From Botryosphaeria dothidea (taxonomy: Eukaryota; Ascomycota; Dothideomycetes; Botryosphaeriales; Botryosphaeriaceae): DNA of 64,000 nt. The translations under genes and the position numbers were made by a program. Location: contig WWBZ02000073.1 in the NCBI GenBank assembly GCA_011503125.2, positions 620,001 to 684,000 on the forward strand, given 5' to 3'. Below, one piece after another: positions 1-10,426 of the stretch; position 1 is the first letter of the stretch; the number at the start of each line of letters is the position of its first letter. Below the pieces are notes generated by a model. It did no database searches. It was given only the letters and a program-made list of their open reading frames with translations, and was not told the origin of the DNA.

Positions 1-1383
1 AGGACTAAAGTCACCCAGCGGACTTGAAAAGAAACCAGGCACGGAGCAATGGGAGTTAAGAATGGCGTCGTTACTTGCGGAGGGCAATTTTCTGTGCGCG
101 ACCGCTTGAAGCAGAGAAAATGATCTGCTCGGCACTTCTGGTATGGTACTGTCGAGATTCGTTGGGCGGGGATAGCTCGTTGTTGAACCCCAAGTGTCGA
201 TTGTAAAGAAAACAAAAAAGTTCTGGTCAAAATTTTACGGGTTTTTTTCCTCCTGTCCTCCGTAATATTTCTTTGCTCAAGTTTACAGAAGAGAGACAGT
301 TAGATACATCTCTAAAATTAATTAGATACGACTTCAATTTGTTGAGTACGCTTACTGTACACGTACGCGCGTGGTGTGCCGTCACTCCACAATCTCCTCA
401 CAATCCCGGAACCGCCAGGAACGTTTAGCAAGATTACAAGCTTGGAACCATTGGAATGGCTCGGCCCGAGAGTCCTAGCAAACGCCTCGAAGTTTCACCA
501 AAAAGCATCCCACCAACCACAGGGGCACCAAAAAAGGCACGGAGGGACTGGTAGCGGGTTTCTCGTCGGAATGCAGGCTAGTAAGAAGCGGTCAACAAAA
601 AAGGTTGCGGGAGAACACCCCGGCGTAGCCTCAAATTGCCGGTTCCAGACTTCTGGGGCTTGGCCACGAGCAAAACGATTGGCTCACCAAGTCACAAGAT
701 TTCTCGAATTGGTGGAGCCGAGTGCATTTGGAAAAGAGTTGAGATTTGGCATTTCTCCGGGGTATGAGAGTTATCAATTCAAGGCATTCAAATCACCATG
801 CTCTCTCTCCCTCTCTCTCTTACCAATAAAACAAGAACATAACAAGCCCACATGCATTCTCATCATCAACCGCTTGGACTTCATCATCAAAAAAACGTTG
901 TGCGTGCATGCAATCAGAACAAGAAGAATGGAAAAAAGCCCATGCAATACATCAAACGCAGCCCCACATGATATAGTTCCGCTTTCAGTGAATTTGCCCC
1001 CTTTCCATGCATTGCCTGTGTGAATCCCTAACCACGGGGAAAAAGAAAGAACCAAAATGTTTCCCCAATGGTGATTTGGTGAGAAGAAATGTGATGTGTG
1101 GAATATGCTTTTTCCTTTTCTCGCGGTCATCTCTTCGGGCGGACGCCGCACGCCGACATAAAACAACCACAAATTTGTGGTGAATGATGAAACTCCATGG
1201 CCGCCACAAAATGTTGTGAACCAAGAGAAAAACTGGCCAGGTAAATAATGTTGGTTTGAAGAAGAATGGGGTGTCGAGAAAGTAGGGGTATTAAAGTCGT
1301 TATCTGTCCGATCGGGCTGAGTAGGAAACGAATCTTAAGCTGCGCCGAGGGACCCTTTTCGAGATGCACATGCGGACTGTAGT
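1..1383. other. Intergenic, no gene recognised
   Basis: No open frame here resembles a known family. The longest, 215 codons on the plus strand from 376, is low in hydrophobic core pattern and has no motif I recognise. The stretch lies downstream of the minus-strand mannose gene and presumably holds its 3' UTR. Confidence 0.5.
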
Positions 1384-2720
1384 TTACATAATGATAGCCG
1401 GAACTAGACTCAAAGTCAGAAGTGCAACTCAACATCGTTGAGAAAATGGCGCTTACCGTCAATGTTCTGCTTGATCGACTTGTGGGGCAGAATGGAACCT
1501 CCGTTAACGTAAATTTCGTCGCCAATGGAGACGTCATCACCCAGAACGGTAACGTTCTCCAGTCTTGCCCACTTGCCGACTGAGCTGTTCCAGCCAACGA
1601 TGGTGGACTTCACCCATGCATGATCCTTGATCTTGCTTCCCGCGAGTAGGACACAGCGCTGCAGCCTAACACCGTCACCAACAATGACGTTGGGGCCAAT
1701 AGTAACGTTGGGGCCAATGCGGCAGTTCTTTCCGATTGTCGCGGTGGGGTCGACCAGGACGTTACCACCGTAGACGTACGGCTCGCTGTTGGGCGTAAGC
1801 TCCTTCGAGCCCTTCTTGGCAAGAGAGGAGAGGTAGAGGCAGGTGCCGGCGAGGAAGTCCTTGGGCTGTCCAACGTCCATCCAGAAGCCTTCCAGGTCGA
1901 ACGAATGCAGCAAGCCGTCCTTGCAGATGGCGGGGAAAGTCTCCTGTTCAATCGAGGTGGGGCGCAGCTCAATGCGGTCCAGCACCGAAGGGTTCAGGAT
2001 GTAGATACCCGCGTTGATGCGGTTGCCCACGAACTCGACGGGCTTCTCGACGAAGCGATCGATGCGCGATTGGTGATTGGGCTTGTGAACCACCACACCG
2101 TACTTGGACGGCTCCTCGACCTTGGTGACGACGATGGTACCCTCATCACCGTGTGCCTTGTGGAATTCGGCGAGCTGCTTGAAGGGGTAGTCGCAGATAA
2201 CGTCGGAGTTCAGCACGAAGAAAGGCGAGTCGTCCTTGCCGAGAATCTTCTCGGCCAATTTCAAGGGACCGGCGGTGCCCAGGGGCTCGTTCTCGACGGA
2301 GAATTCTATGCGAACGTTGTACTGCTCCTCGTACTGTATCAGGGTATCAGCGGGGTTGTCCGGTCACACGGCGCAATGCGCCTCGTCATTCTGTGGGTCC
2401 CGACCTTCTTCAGCGCGGCGGTCATGATCTCGGGCCTGTAGTTCACGGCGAGGACAATGTCGGTGACGCCCGCTGCGGCCAGGCTCTCGACCTGGTGCAG
2501 GATCATGGGCTTGTTGGCGAACTCGACCAGCGGCTTCGGCAACGTGAGGGTCTGCGTGAGCTGTTAATGGCGTATCTCGGGAGAGCCTTGCGGCGGGGAA
2601 GAAGCGTACGAGAGGGCGCAAACGGGTGCCAAACCCGCCGACAAGAATGAGAGCTGCATCGCGGGCGCAGAGTTAGCACGGTTCGCGGATTGGTGCTGTG
2701 AGCAGCGGCATACCCTTCAT
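1384..2720 (-). CDS. mpg1: GDP-mannose pyrophosphorylase (mannose-1-phosphate guanylyltransferase)
   Basis: Makes GDP-mannose from mannose-1-phosphate and GTP in the cytosol, the donor for N- and O-glycosylation, GPI anchors and wall mannan. Five exons fit the family exactly: 2714-2720, 2610-2653, 2405-2551, 1457-2333 and 1384-1403, joining to 364 residues, the usual fungal length. The nucleotide-binding signature [10 protein letters not shown] is at residues 8-17. LNSD (107-110) and FVEKP follow. The C-terminal half holds hexapeptide repeats ([15 protein letters not shown]) of a left-handed beta helix. The last exon supplies the conserved end DVPAIIM. Both terminal exons are tiny (7 and 20 nt), so simple ORF calling misses the true start and stop. 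All introns are GT-AG. Very likely a single-copy essential housekeeping gene. Confidence 0.96.
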
Positions 2721-3406
2721 CTTGCAGAAGTGTTGTGTTCAAGGAGGTGCGGGGAATTCAAGCTGAGCTGAGCTGAGCAAACGAGCGGAGACGTAGCGCG
2801 GAGAGCGAGCGGGCGCAACTGGCAGGAATTGGGCCGGAGAGGGAGCAGGAAGTTCAAAGAGGAGGACAGTTGTAAGGAAATAGCACGACAGAGGCCACGG
2901 TGGAGAGTAATTGTACCGGTCCACCCCTAGGTACACCAAAAGCGGCCCCTGCGCAGCCAGCCCAGAAGGATCACCGTTCCGCGGTCCAATGCCCTGGCGC
3001 GCCCATCTGAGCCACTGCAGACGCGCACTATTTTCAGCGGCCGAACCCGCAGCACTTCCGTCCAAGCAATGGCCGCCGCCCTGCGCTCATCGCCCCAGCA
3101 TCACGAGACCCGCGGGTCAGTCGAAACGGTTTCCTCGCCGGGCGCCGAGCGCAAGCGGCATTGCAGAGTTGCACACACGTGGAAAGGAACGCGCCACCAC
3201 ACGGACAGGGCACCGCGGCCCCATACGAGCGCCGCAACAGTCGCAGCTCGTACCGCCTGACCTGCGTCCAGGCCGGAGGCCGGCGCAAAGCGTGTGCATC
3301 ATCGTCATGTGGTCACTTGTACCATCAATGGCAGATTTGTCCCTGGCGCAAGGGCGTTGCTGAAACAAGCAGGCTAGGGCACATCTTAATTACCTACGTC
3401 TGTCTT
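2721..3406. other. mpg1 promoter region and intergenic
   Basis: GC-rich stretch upstream of the minus-strand mpg1 start and downstream of the next minus-strand gene. Several short ORFs overlap on both strands, none recognisable. It presumably holds the mpg1 promoter and 5' UTR. Confidence 0.45.
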
Positions 3407-4117
3407 TTATTTGCCGCCGCCGAATTGGAATTGGTTTTCATACCTCCACCGACCCTTGTCGTAGAGAAACAGAAGAACGCCATCCGCCATGCCATCCGCC
3501 CCCTTGAAATCCTGCTGCACCTCGTCCATCGTTTTCGCAGCCACGACCACCTCGTCGACCTTGTTCTGAATAGTCCAGTGTGGCCGCCAGCTCTGAGAAT
3601 CCTGCGCGCTGAGAATGTCTGCCCAGCGCCGTTGGAGCTCCTGGTGCACGCGTTGCGCGTCCTCCAAGCCTTGTGCCACGTTAATGCCCACTCCTCGTTT
3701 CAGTCGGAAAGGTGCACCCGTCGTCACCTTGAACGGACGGGTGTTTCGGCAAAGTTCTTCGAGGACCGCGACTATGCCGTCCATCTCCGATCCCGGCAGC
3801 GCATGAAACATGGTCAGGTGCGCAGGCGTGTGGTTGAGATGAACCGGAAAATGTTTGTCGCGGAGTGCCGTTAAAGGTTTGCTGAGCGAGGGTGTCGTGC
3901 TCAAGGTTAAAACGTAGACGTGCGCCTCCTCACGAGATGTCCGTAGGCGATGGTCAGCTTTACGGTTCCGGTCCGATGGGTTCGACGTCGTGTAAGCACG
4001 CATGTCACCTCCTGACGAAGAGGTCAAACTTGGCTGAGCGTGTGCTGAGATGGCTGATGCAGGTGCTTTTTGGTGTCTCGCCAGTGCTTGCGAGTACGAC
4101 ATGGCATTGTGCGCCAT
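3407..4117 (-). CDS. 2H phosphodiesterase / 2'-5' RNA ligase-like protein
   Basis: The protein has the two HxT/S motifs of the 2H superfamily: HLTMF (His codon 3818-3820) and HWTIQNK (His codon 3578-3580). They are about 80 residues apart, as expected for the two catalytic histidines. The segment TMFHALPGSE after the first motif is typical of the fungal branch. Members act on 2',3'-cyclic or 2'-5' RNA bonds; the substrate here cannot be told from sequence. The frame is open further upstream (ATGs at 4246, 4159, 4117 and 4102), so the start is uncertain. I chose 4117 because everything before about 3990 is low-complexity and not conserved in kind. An undetected N-terminal intron is possible. 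Predicted soluble. Confidence 0.75.
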   Translation of the reverse strand: MAHNAMSYSQALARHQKAPASAISAHAQPSLTSSSGGDMRAYTTSNPSDRNRKADHRLRTSREEAHVYVLTLSTTPSLSKPLTALRDKHFPVHLNHTPAHLTMFHALPGSEMDGIVAVLEELCRNTRPFKVTTGAPFRLKRGVGINVAQGLEDAQRVHQELQRRWADILSAQDSQSWRPHWTIQNKVDEVVVAAKTMDEVQQDFKGADGMADGVLLFLYDKGRWRYENQFQFGGGK

Positions 4118-6008
4118 TGCTGGTAAACGTCTGACAGAAGGTGAGTATCTCGAAGTCATGCTGCTGTGAGGATAAGTCGTCGTATTTTTGGCAGGCTGCA
4201 CGAGCGCACATGCAGGAACATTTATGATCAGAAACAGGCCAAGCACTCTATTCTATGACGCGGGGGAGACTAGAATGTGTAGTGACATCAATGACATCTT
4301 CACATATTCAACGGCCGCTATGCGCTACCTGCCATGGCAATAGCGCGTCTCTTGAACCAGGGAACCAGAGCAACGCCCTGAACCGAGCACCCTGGAGTTA
4401 CCAGCGCAGGCCATTGGCCAATTGGAGTCGAGCAGAGCCGAGGGCATGTGAAGCTTGCGGCTGTATGCGGCTGGCCGGACGTCCGGATGAAGTGGTCAGC
4501 CCTGTGAAGATTTTGGAGATCCACCCACCCGCGTCGTATGATCTCCCGTCTGCTTAGAACTTCCAGAACAAAAGCTAACAACCAAAAGAAGTTAGCGAAC
4601 GCAAGAGCCTTCAGTCAATCTCAGATAAACTACTTTCTCATCATGGTGTTGATGATCTCCCGCCGCCCCGTTCTGCACTCTCGAACTGCGCTAGACACGC
4701 CTGCGCAGGGTCGAAGCCAGCACACGGTCTGTACTATCATGCCGATCCATACCAGTCAATGGTAGTGCTCTAAGCAGCGCAGCTATGCTGCTGTCTTTTT
4801 TTACCCTTTGAGTTTCCGGTTGGAAGTGCTGATTGAGTGGAAAGTCAGTTCCCATCAACATCAGTTGATGGTGGCCTTGTGTTATAGCTCTGCTTCATAG
4901 CCCAGGTATCTTATGTAGAAGCCAAATGGTTTTCATGCGCATTCATTGACCAAGGAGAGACTTTGCGGCCCGTGTGCAGTCTCTGTTTCTTGCGAGAACA
5001 GCAGCACGAAGGAGTGCGCACTGGGAGTTGAAGCTGTCGGATGGGCATGAATGTAGAAAGCAAGTCGTGCAATTCACATCAGGATGATCGCGCCAGGTGT
5101 ATTTGGCAAACACATGCATTAATGTGTGAATTGACACCTTCCGGAGCCAGATAAATAGAGCGACAGGGTTATGTCCCACACTCGTAGAGCAGGCAGGCAT
5201 TTTCCGCTCAGTAGTGTAAGCTGTTCGACAGGCGAGAGAACATGCATTTCTGTGAATGGCGTGCAACTGGCTATCGAAGATTGGCTGGCTCGGTTGGCTT
5301 TATGAGCGGCACTGCGCTAACATGACGGCTCCTGATTTGTGGTGATGTCATCTGCAATGCCGCGCTGCACTTCGATTAGCGAAATCGCCCCTGTGGTGTT
5401 GATCACTCAGGGTTCAAAGATGTCGGAGCCCGAGCAAACGACCAGCAAATGCGAGCAACGGGATATTAATTCGCGCAAGCTGTATCGGGTTTCATTCGGA
5501 TGCTGGTAGCATTGCAGCAGACTCGAGGGCTAAGGGGGAGTCATTTTCAGGCGGAGCTGACGACGAGCTGCAAGATTCGAGACGCGATCGTAGAGCATCA
5601 CCGCAAAAGCACTCACAGCCCCGGAAGCTAATGTCTCATGTGTCGGCATTTCATAGGCCCGAGACCTGCAGCTGCTTCCAGAAATGCACGCTGGCTAGTG
5701 CGTTGCAGGGCTACGCTGACTCGACCACCGGCCAGCGAGCTCAGCTCGAGCAGTTCGGTGTGCTTCAGCGTGGAACAAAGACGGCAGGTGGACAGCAGGT
5801 TGTCGAGGCTGATGGTGGGCGCAGGGGGGGCAATAAGCCTCGACCAAGCCTTACGTTAAGCTTTCCGACTGCGACATTGGACCCGCTGCGTCTCCAGCCC
5901 GGGCGCGCACGCCAGCTCCAGCTTGGATCTTCGGCGGTGAATGCGGGCTCGGTAGCCCTCCCCGTAAAAAGCATGAATAAGTCGCTGAGGGGCACCGAGC
6001 CGGCCGTC
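4118..6008. other. Intergenic, no gene recognised
   Basis: About 1.9 kb between a minus-strand and a plus-strand gene. Only short unconvincing ORFs are present, including 5631-6107 on the plus strand, which runs into the aminotransferase promoter. No tRNA, repeat or transposon remnant was seen. Confidence 0.5.
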
Positions 6009-6014
6009 TATATA
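6009..6014 (+). promoter_or_regulatory. TATA-like box of the aminotransferase gene
   Basis: TATATA followed by TTTT lies 53 bases before the ATG at 6067 and stands out in GC-rich surroundings. Position is plausible for a core promoter with a short 5' UTR; not experimentally supported. Confidence 0.35.
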
Positions 6015-6066
6015 TTTTCCAAGGCCTCCGCGGGTCCTTTCTCCACGAACATCCTCCTCCGCAAAA

Positions 6067-7915
6067 ATGGCTACCCACCGCAGACAATCGACCAGCTTTG
6101 GTCGTGACCGCCGCTTCTCTACCAGCAAGCAAGAGTCCGGTACGCTTTTCCAGCCATTGCACCCGGCAACCGGTGCAGCGTGGGTTGGCACGCAGACGCG
6201 CAGCTGTGCAGCACCTGGAGCTGCGAGATTCCCGCATTCCTGCATTTTCTTGCTGCCCCGCCGCGTCTAGCGCGCTCCCCAAAAAAAGACGATCTCGCCA
6301 ACCCCAGCACCCTCTTCTCCACCACACAATTCTCCCCACGCCCACGCCCGCAGTCCGCTGATCATTGCCACAGAGTTGAACTCTCAGGCCCATCGCCAGT
6401 TCAGAAACTACCACGCCGGACATAAGGTAAATTGCCCCAATTGCGTCATAGAGAAGCGCAACTAACAATTGACCGCCCTTAGGTTCACGCTGGCCTCGAC
6501 GCCACCAGGGCCTCCACTGGCGTTGTCTGGACCTCCGAGCGCGCTTACGAGAAGGGCTACCTCGAGGACCCTGAGTCTTGGGCCAACCTCGGCCAGGGTG
6601 CCCCCGAAGTCGACGATGAGATCGAAGGCTGCTTCGAGCGCCCCCACAACATCGACATCTCCCTGGGTGGCCGCGAGTATGGCCCAACTGCCGGTATCAA
6701 GCCGCTGCGCGAGGCTGTCGCAAACCTCTACAATGAGCACCACAGGAAGGACAAGCCGAGCAAGTACACTTGGGAGAATGTCTGCATTGTCCCTGGTGGT
6801 CGTGCCGGTCTGATCCGTATTGCTGCTGTGCTGGGGAATAGCTACCTCTCCTTCTTCATTCCCGACTACACTGCGTACAACGAGATGTTATCGCTCTTCA
6901 AGAACTTCTCCTCTATCCCAATTCCTCTCTCCCGCGACGACAACTACCACATCCACCCGGAGAAAATTGCTGAGGAAATTGCCCGTGGTACCTCCGTTAT
7001 TCTGACCTCCAACCCGCGTAATCCTACCGGCCAGGTCATGACCAACCCGGAGCTTGCCCAGATCCAGGACATTTGCCGTGAGAGGGCTACTCTGATCATG
7101 GACGAATTCTACTGTAAGCTCATGCGGAAACGATGACCGAAGAAATTCTCTAATTGATATTACATAGGTGGTTACAATTACACTACCGATTGTGATGGTA
7201 GCGTCATTTCTGCCGCAGACAACGTTGTCGATGTCGACGAGGACGATGTCCTGATCATTGACGGTCTTACCAAGCGATTCCGTCTTCCTGGTTGGCGTGT
7301 TGCTTGGATTGTCGGCCCCAAGGAGTTCATCAAGGCCATTGGCTCTTGCGGTTCCTACCTTGACGGTGGTACCAATGTTCCTTTCCAGGAGGCCGCCATC
7401 CAGATGCTTGAGCCTACCAAGGTCCGCCACGAGATGCGTGCCCTGCAGACCCACTTCAGGATGAAGCGTGACTACGTCATCGGCCGTCTCCGCGAGATGG
7501 GCTTCAAGATTCCCGACGAGGACGTGCCCAACTCGACATTCTATCTTTGGCTTGACCTCAGCTCCCTCCCCGCCTCGATCAACGACGGTCTGAACTTCTT
7601 CAACGAGTGCCTGAGCGAGAAGGTCATTGTCGTTCCTGGTATCTTCTTTGACCTCAATCCTAGCAGGCGTCGTGATCTCTTCGACTCACCGTGCCATCAC
7701 TTCGTCCGTCTTTCTTATGGCCCGAGGATGGAGACTCTCAAGATGGGGATGGACGCCATCGAGCGCATTGTTCTGAAGTATGTGCCTCACGACTACCTCA
7801 TTCCCTGGTGTGATGAATTCTAACAAATTTCTTCAGGCACCGTGGCGTCACGCAGATCCCTCACCGCGCCCACGCCAGGACTGGCTCCCTCGAGGGCGAG
7901 GGCATGCACCCGTAA
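6067..7915 (+). CDS. PLP-dependent aminotransferase, class I/II (fold type I)
   Basis: Five exons: 6067-6139, 6374-6426, 6483-7113, 7168-7777 and 7837-7915, giving 481 residues. The Schiff-base lysine is K288 in GLTKRFRLPGWR. Other class I/II marks are the cofactor segments SNPRNPTGQV and MDEFYCGYNY and the C-terminal Arg in HFVRLSYG. The family transfers amino groups between amino acids and keto acids or does related alpha/beta chemistry; the substrate is not readable. Exon 1 encodes a basic Ser-rich leader. Intron 1 (234 bp) needs the acceptor at 6373, just after a CTGAT branch site, to keep frame. The last intron ends with CTAAC...CAG and restores a Gly/His-rich tail, replacing an in-frame stop in the unspliced read. 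Predicted cytosolic. Confidence 0.87.
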
Positions 7916-8990
7916 GCTGCTTGCGACAATACCCTTCATGCAGCACAGAAGCTGACAGAAACCAGTGGTTTTGCCCAGTAGACTTTTGTCGAACATAGAC
8001 GAGATATCCCGTAGACGATTTTGTAGATCGAGAACAATAAAGTTTGGATGAGATGATTTGAGAAAGTCTTCTTTGTGATAATCATGCTCATCACTTTTTT
8101 CCTTTAAGCCGGAAGCAAAGTATAACATTCTCGAGATCATTGTGAACCCGCGGCCTTGAAGCCCTCCCACAACCCTTACTCCTACCGCGCGGAGAGAGAA
8201 GAGGACGAAGAAAAAACACGGCAGCCGCCCAGAACTCAGGGGATGGGCGAATGGAAATCGGGTTCGTGGCTCCATACTCATCCACTGCAAAAATGGAAGC
8301 CGCTTCGTCCAATATCACCGTAACTACCCTGGGAAGTTTCAATCACGCCGTCACAAAACCATATCCCGGCACCTTCAGTTGTGTAAAGTTTAGTGGCAAT
8401 GAGGCGTGGATAGCTGGGAGGGGGTTAGAGTTGCGTGTGGATGGGAATTTATATTGGATAGTGGTTAGCAGCTCGACGGCGCGTGTGAATGATACGCAGA
8501 GTTCGTGGAAAGCACCATTTCCATGGCCGAAGGGGGAAATGGAGCTATGCCTGAAAGAACAGCGAACTCTAAGCGGTCCCTGTGTGTACGCTCTCGCGCA
8601 GGGGAGGTGTCGTCGGTATAGCGTCGTTCATGTGAGAGGGGGAATTACTCAGAGGTGTGCTTTCCGGCTGGGCCTCTCGTGCGCTGGGCTCAACTGATTC
8701 TAGCTCTTGAGTCGGAGCCCTGGCCCTCAGGCTGACATGGCATTCCGCAATACTGAAAACGTTCATAAAGAAGCTTCCGCCATGAATGACTCAAGGCCTG
8801 TTGATTGCTTACTGGCTTTACTGCAACGACTCTGCAGCAGCATTCCCTAATTAATTCGTGCGAGTAGTTTCATGCACTTCGCTCTGTTGGATGGATACAT
8901 CTTCGATGTAGTGTTCTGCGTCAAGGGGGGTATCTGGGGCTCATCCGAAACAGCCATTAATATCCATCTTCTACGAGCGTATGCACAGAA
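7916..8990. other. Intergenic, no gene recognised
   Basis: No supported gene. The aminotransferase 3' UTR lies at the left. At the right the reading frame of the amine-oxidase remnant has already lost all similarity by 8990. Confidence 0.5.
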
Positions 8991-8991
8991 C

Positions 8992-10244
8992 TCAGCCGGC
9001 CGAGCGGACGATGCCCGTCAGCCGTGCCTGCGTCGCCCCGGCGGGCTGGCCTGGCACGATGTGGTACCTGGGACACTCGCCGTACTCCTTTGGAGTGTCC
9101 TGATTGAGTATGACCAGCTGTTTCTGCCCGCTCGGATCGTCCCAGTCGAAGCGGCCCCGATCCTCGTTGGTGATGAATGTGCGCTCCAAATGCATTGTGT
9201 TGCGCGGTTTGCCATTGGACCAGGGTTACACTTTCGTGACGGGTACATTGCGGATAATCTGTGCCGTGTTGCGGGTGCCCAAGATGTCGAAGCCGGCCTT
9301 GAAGTTAACAATTTGCTCGTGCATGGACCCAGATAAATGATCGTGGATACGGTGGTCATAGTCTTGATTGTGCGCGTAATGTGCGGTGATGATATATCCG
9401 GAGGCCTGATCATCAACGGCAATCGTTCCATCCAAATAAAAGTTGTAGCTGAAAATGTAAGTATAGTCCTGCACACTGCTGACCGAGTGGGCGGTGAAGT
9501 ATGTATTGCTCGTCGCTGAAGCATAGTCGGAGGTAGCGTGCCGCTGGATGGGTGAATCGGCAGGGTATTCGAACAGGCACAGGGATCTCAGATGGGCCTC
9601 TCCACCGCCTCTGACGGTGTCAATAAAAGTGGTGTACGACGGAAAATCGTAGCCCGGAATAAGTTCGTCTACTGAAAATCCGATGCCGGGAAGAGAATCG
9701 CGCGAGACGTAGGCGGACTGGTAAGGATAGTTGCCTTTCCAACGTCAGTGAATGGTTGGCTTGGAGAACAGGGTGAAGGTAAGCATGACGGACCGGCGTA
9801 ATGTACCAAAACCGCCTGAGAACCCAACTCGTACAAGATCCCGTTTCCCTTGTATCGAATCTCATAAAGAGAAAGACCAATATCGGAGTCAAAGGTCATG
9901 TAGAAGCTGAAGCCCATCTATTCAACGTACAATTGCTCCAAGTCAATTGAAATCCTCGCCTTCCCGCCCGGATGGACCACAGTTGGTGGTGATATGTCGT
10001 CCATATTGGGCGATGGTCCCTGGTGTTTTATGCGTGCCCAGTCACCCTCCCTATTGACCCCCAGCTTCTCAAAGTCGGGGCTTTCGTATGCCTCGTGGAA
10101 CTCGTCTGTGGTGGCGTAGAACTCATTTTTGTAGAACCAGCCCTTTACCTGCCACTGGCTCGGATCTCTCTTCCTATGGAATTGGACTTCACGCACAGAC
10201 CGCAATATGACTGCAGCTAGCTCTAGCTGTATGATGCAGTTCAA
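8992..10244 (-). pseudogene. Copper amine oxidase, C-terminal part of a disrupted gene
   Basis: On the minus strand the read gives typical secreted-type copper amine oxidase sequence: DPSQWQVKGWFYKNEFY, then MGFSFYMTFDSDIGLS, RYKGN.ILYELG, HYAG, an intron of about 60 bp, then NYPYQSAYVS, and later LSGSMHEQIVNFKAGFDILG and RNTMHLERTF. Two in-frame stops break it: TAG at 9918-9920 where the family has Trp before MGFSFY, and TAA near 9230 between VTKV and PWSNGK. The copy ends near 8992, so the last 100-150 residues, including the third copper His, are missing. The cofactor site is also off-consensus (SVQDYTY instead of TxxNY[D/E]Y), and the copper HxH reads HEQ. Its 5' half is at 18.5-19.35 kb. 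Confidence 0.85.
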
Positions 10245-10426
10245 CAGGCTGGGTGCTGCAATGCGCTGGAGCGACCCGGGCTCATAACCTGATGAAATGA
10301 AATGGGCGAATCAATCATAATGAGTGAATGAATGACTGAATTCTTGAGTAACTAGAGACTATCTGCGACTTAATAGAAGCAGTTGACAAATCATCAGACT
10401 AATGACAAATATCAAAAACAGCATTG

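Noticed and set aside
376..1023. 215-codon plus ORF at the window start
   Set aside because: No domain, no conserved pattern, and simple CTCTCT sequence inside.
5851..6743. Long minus-strand ORFs over the aminotransferase 5' end
   Set aside because: They overlap real exons of the plus-strand gene and are Arg/Gly-rich without domains.
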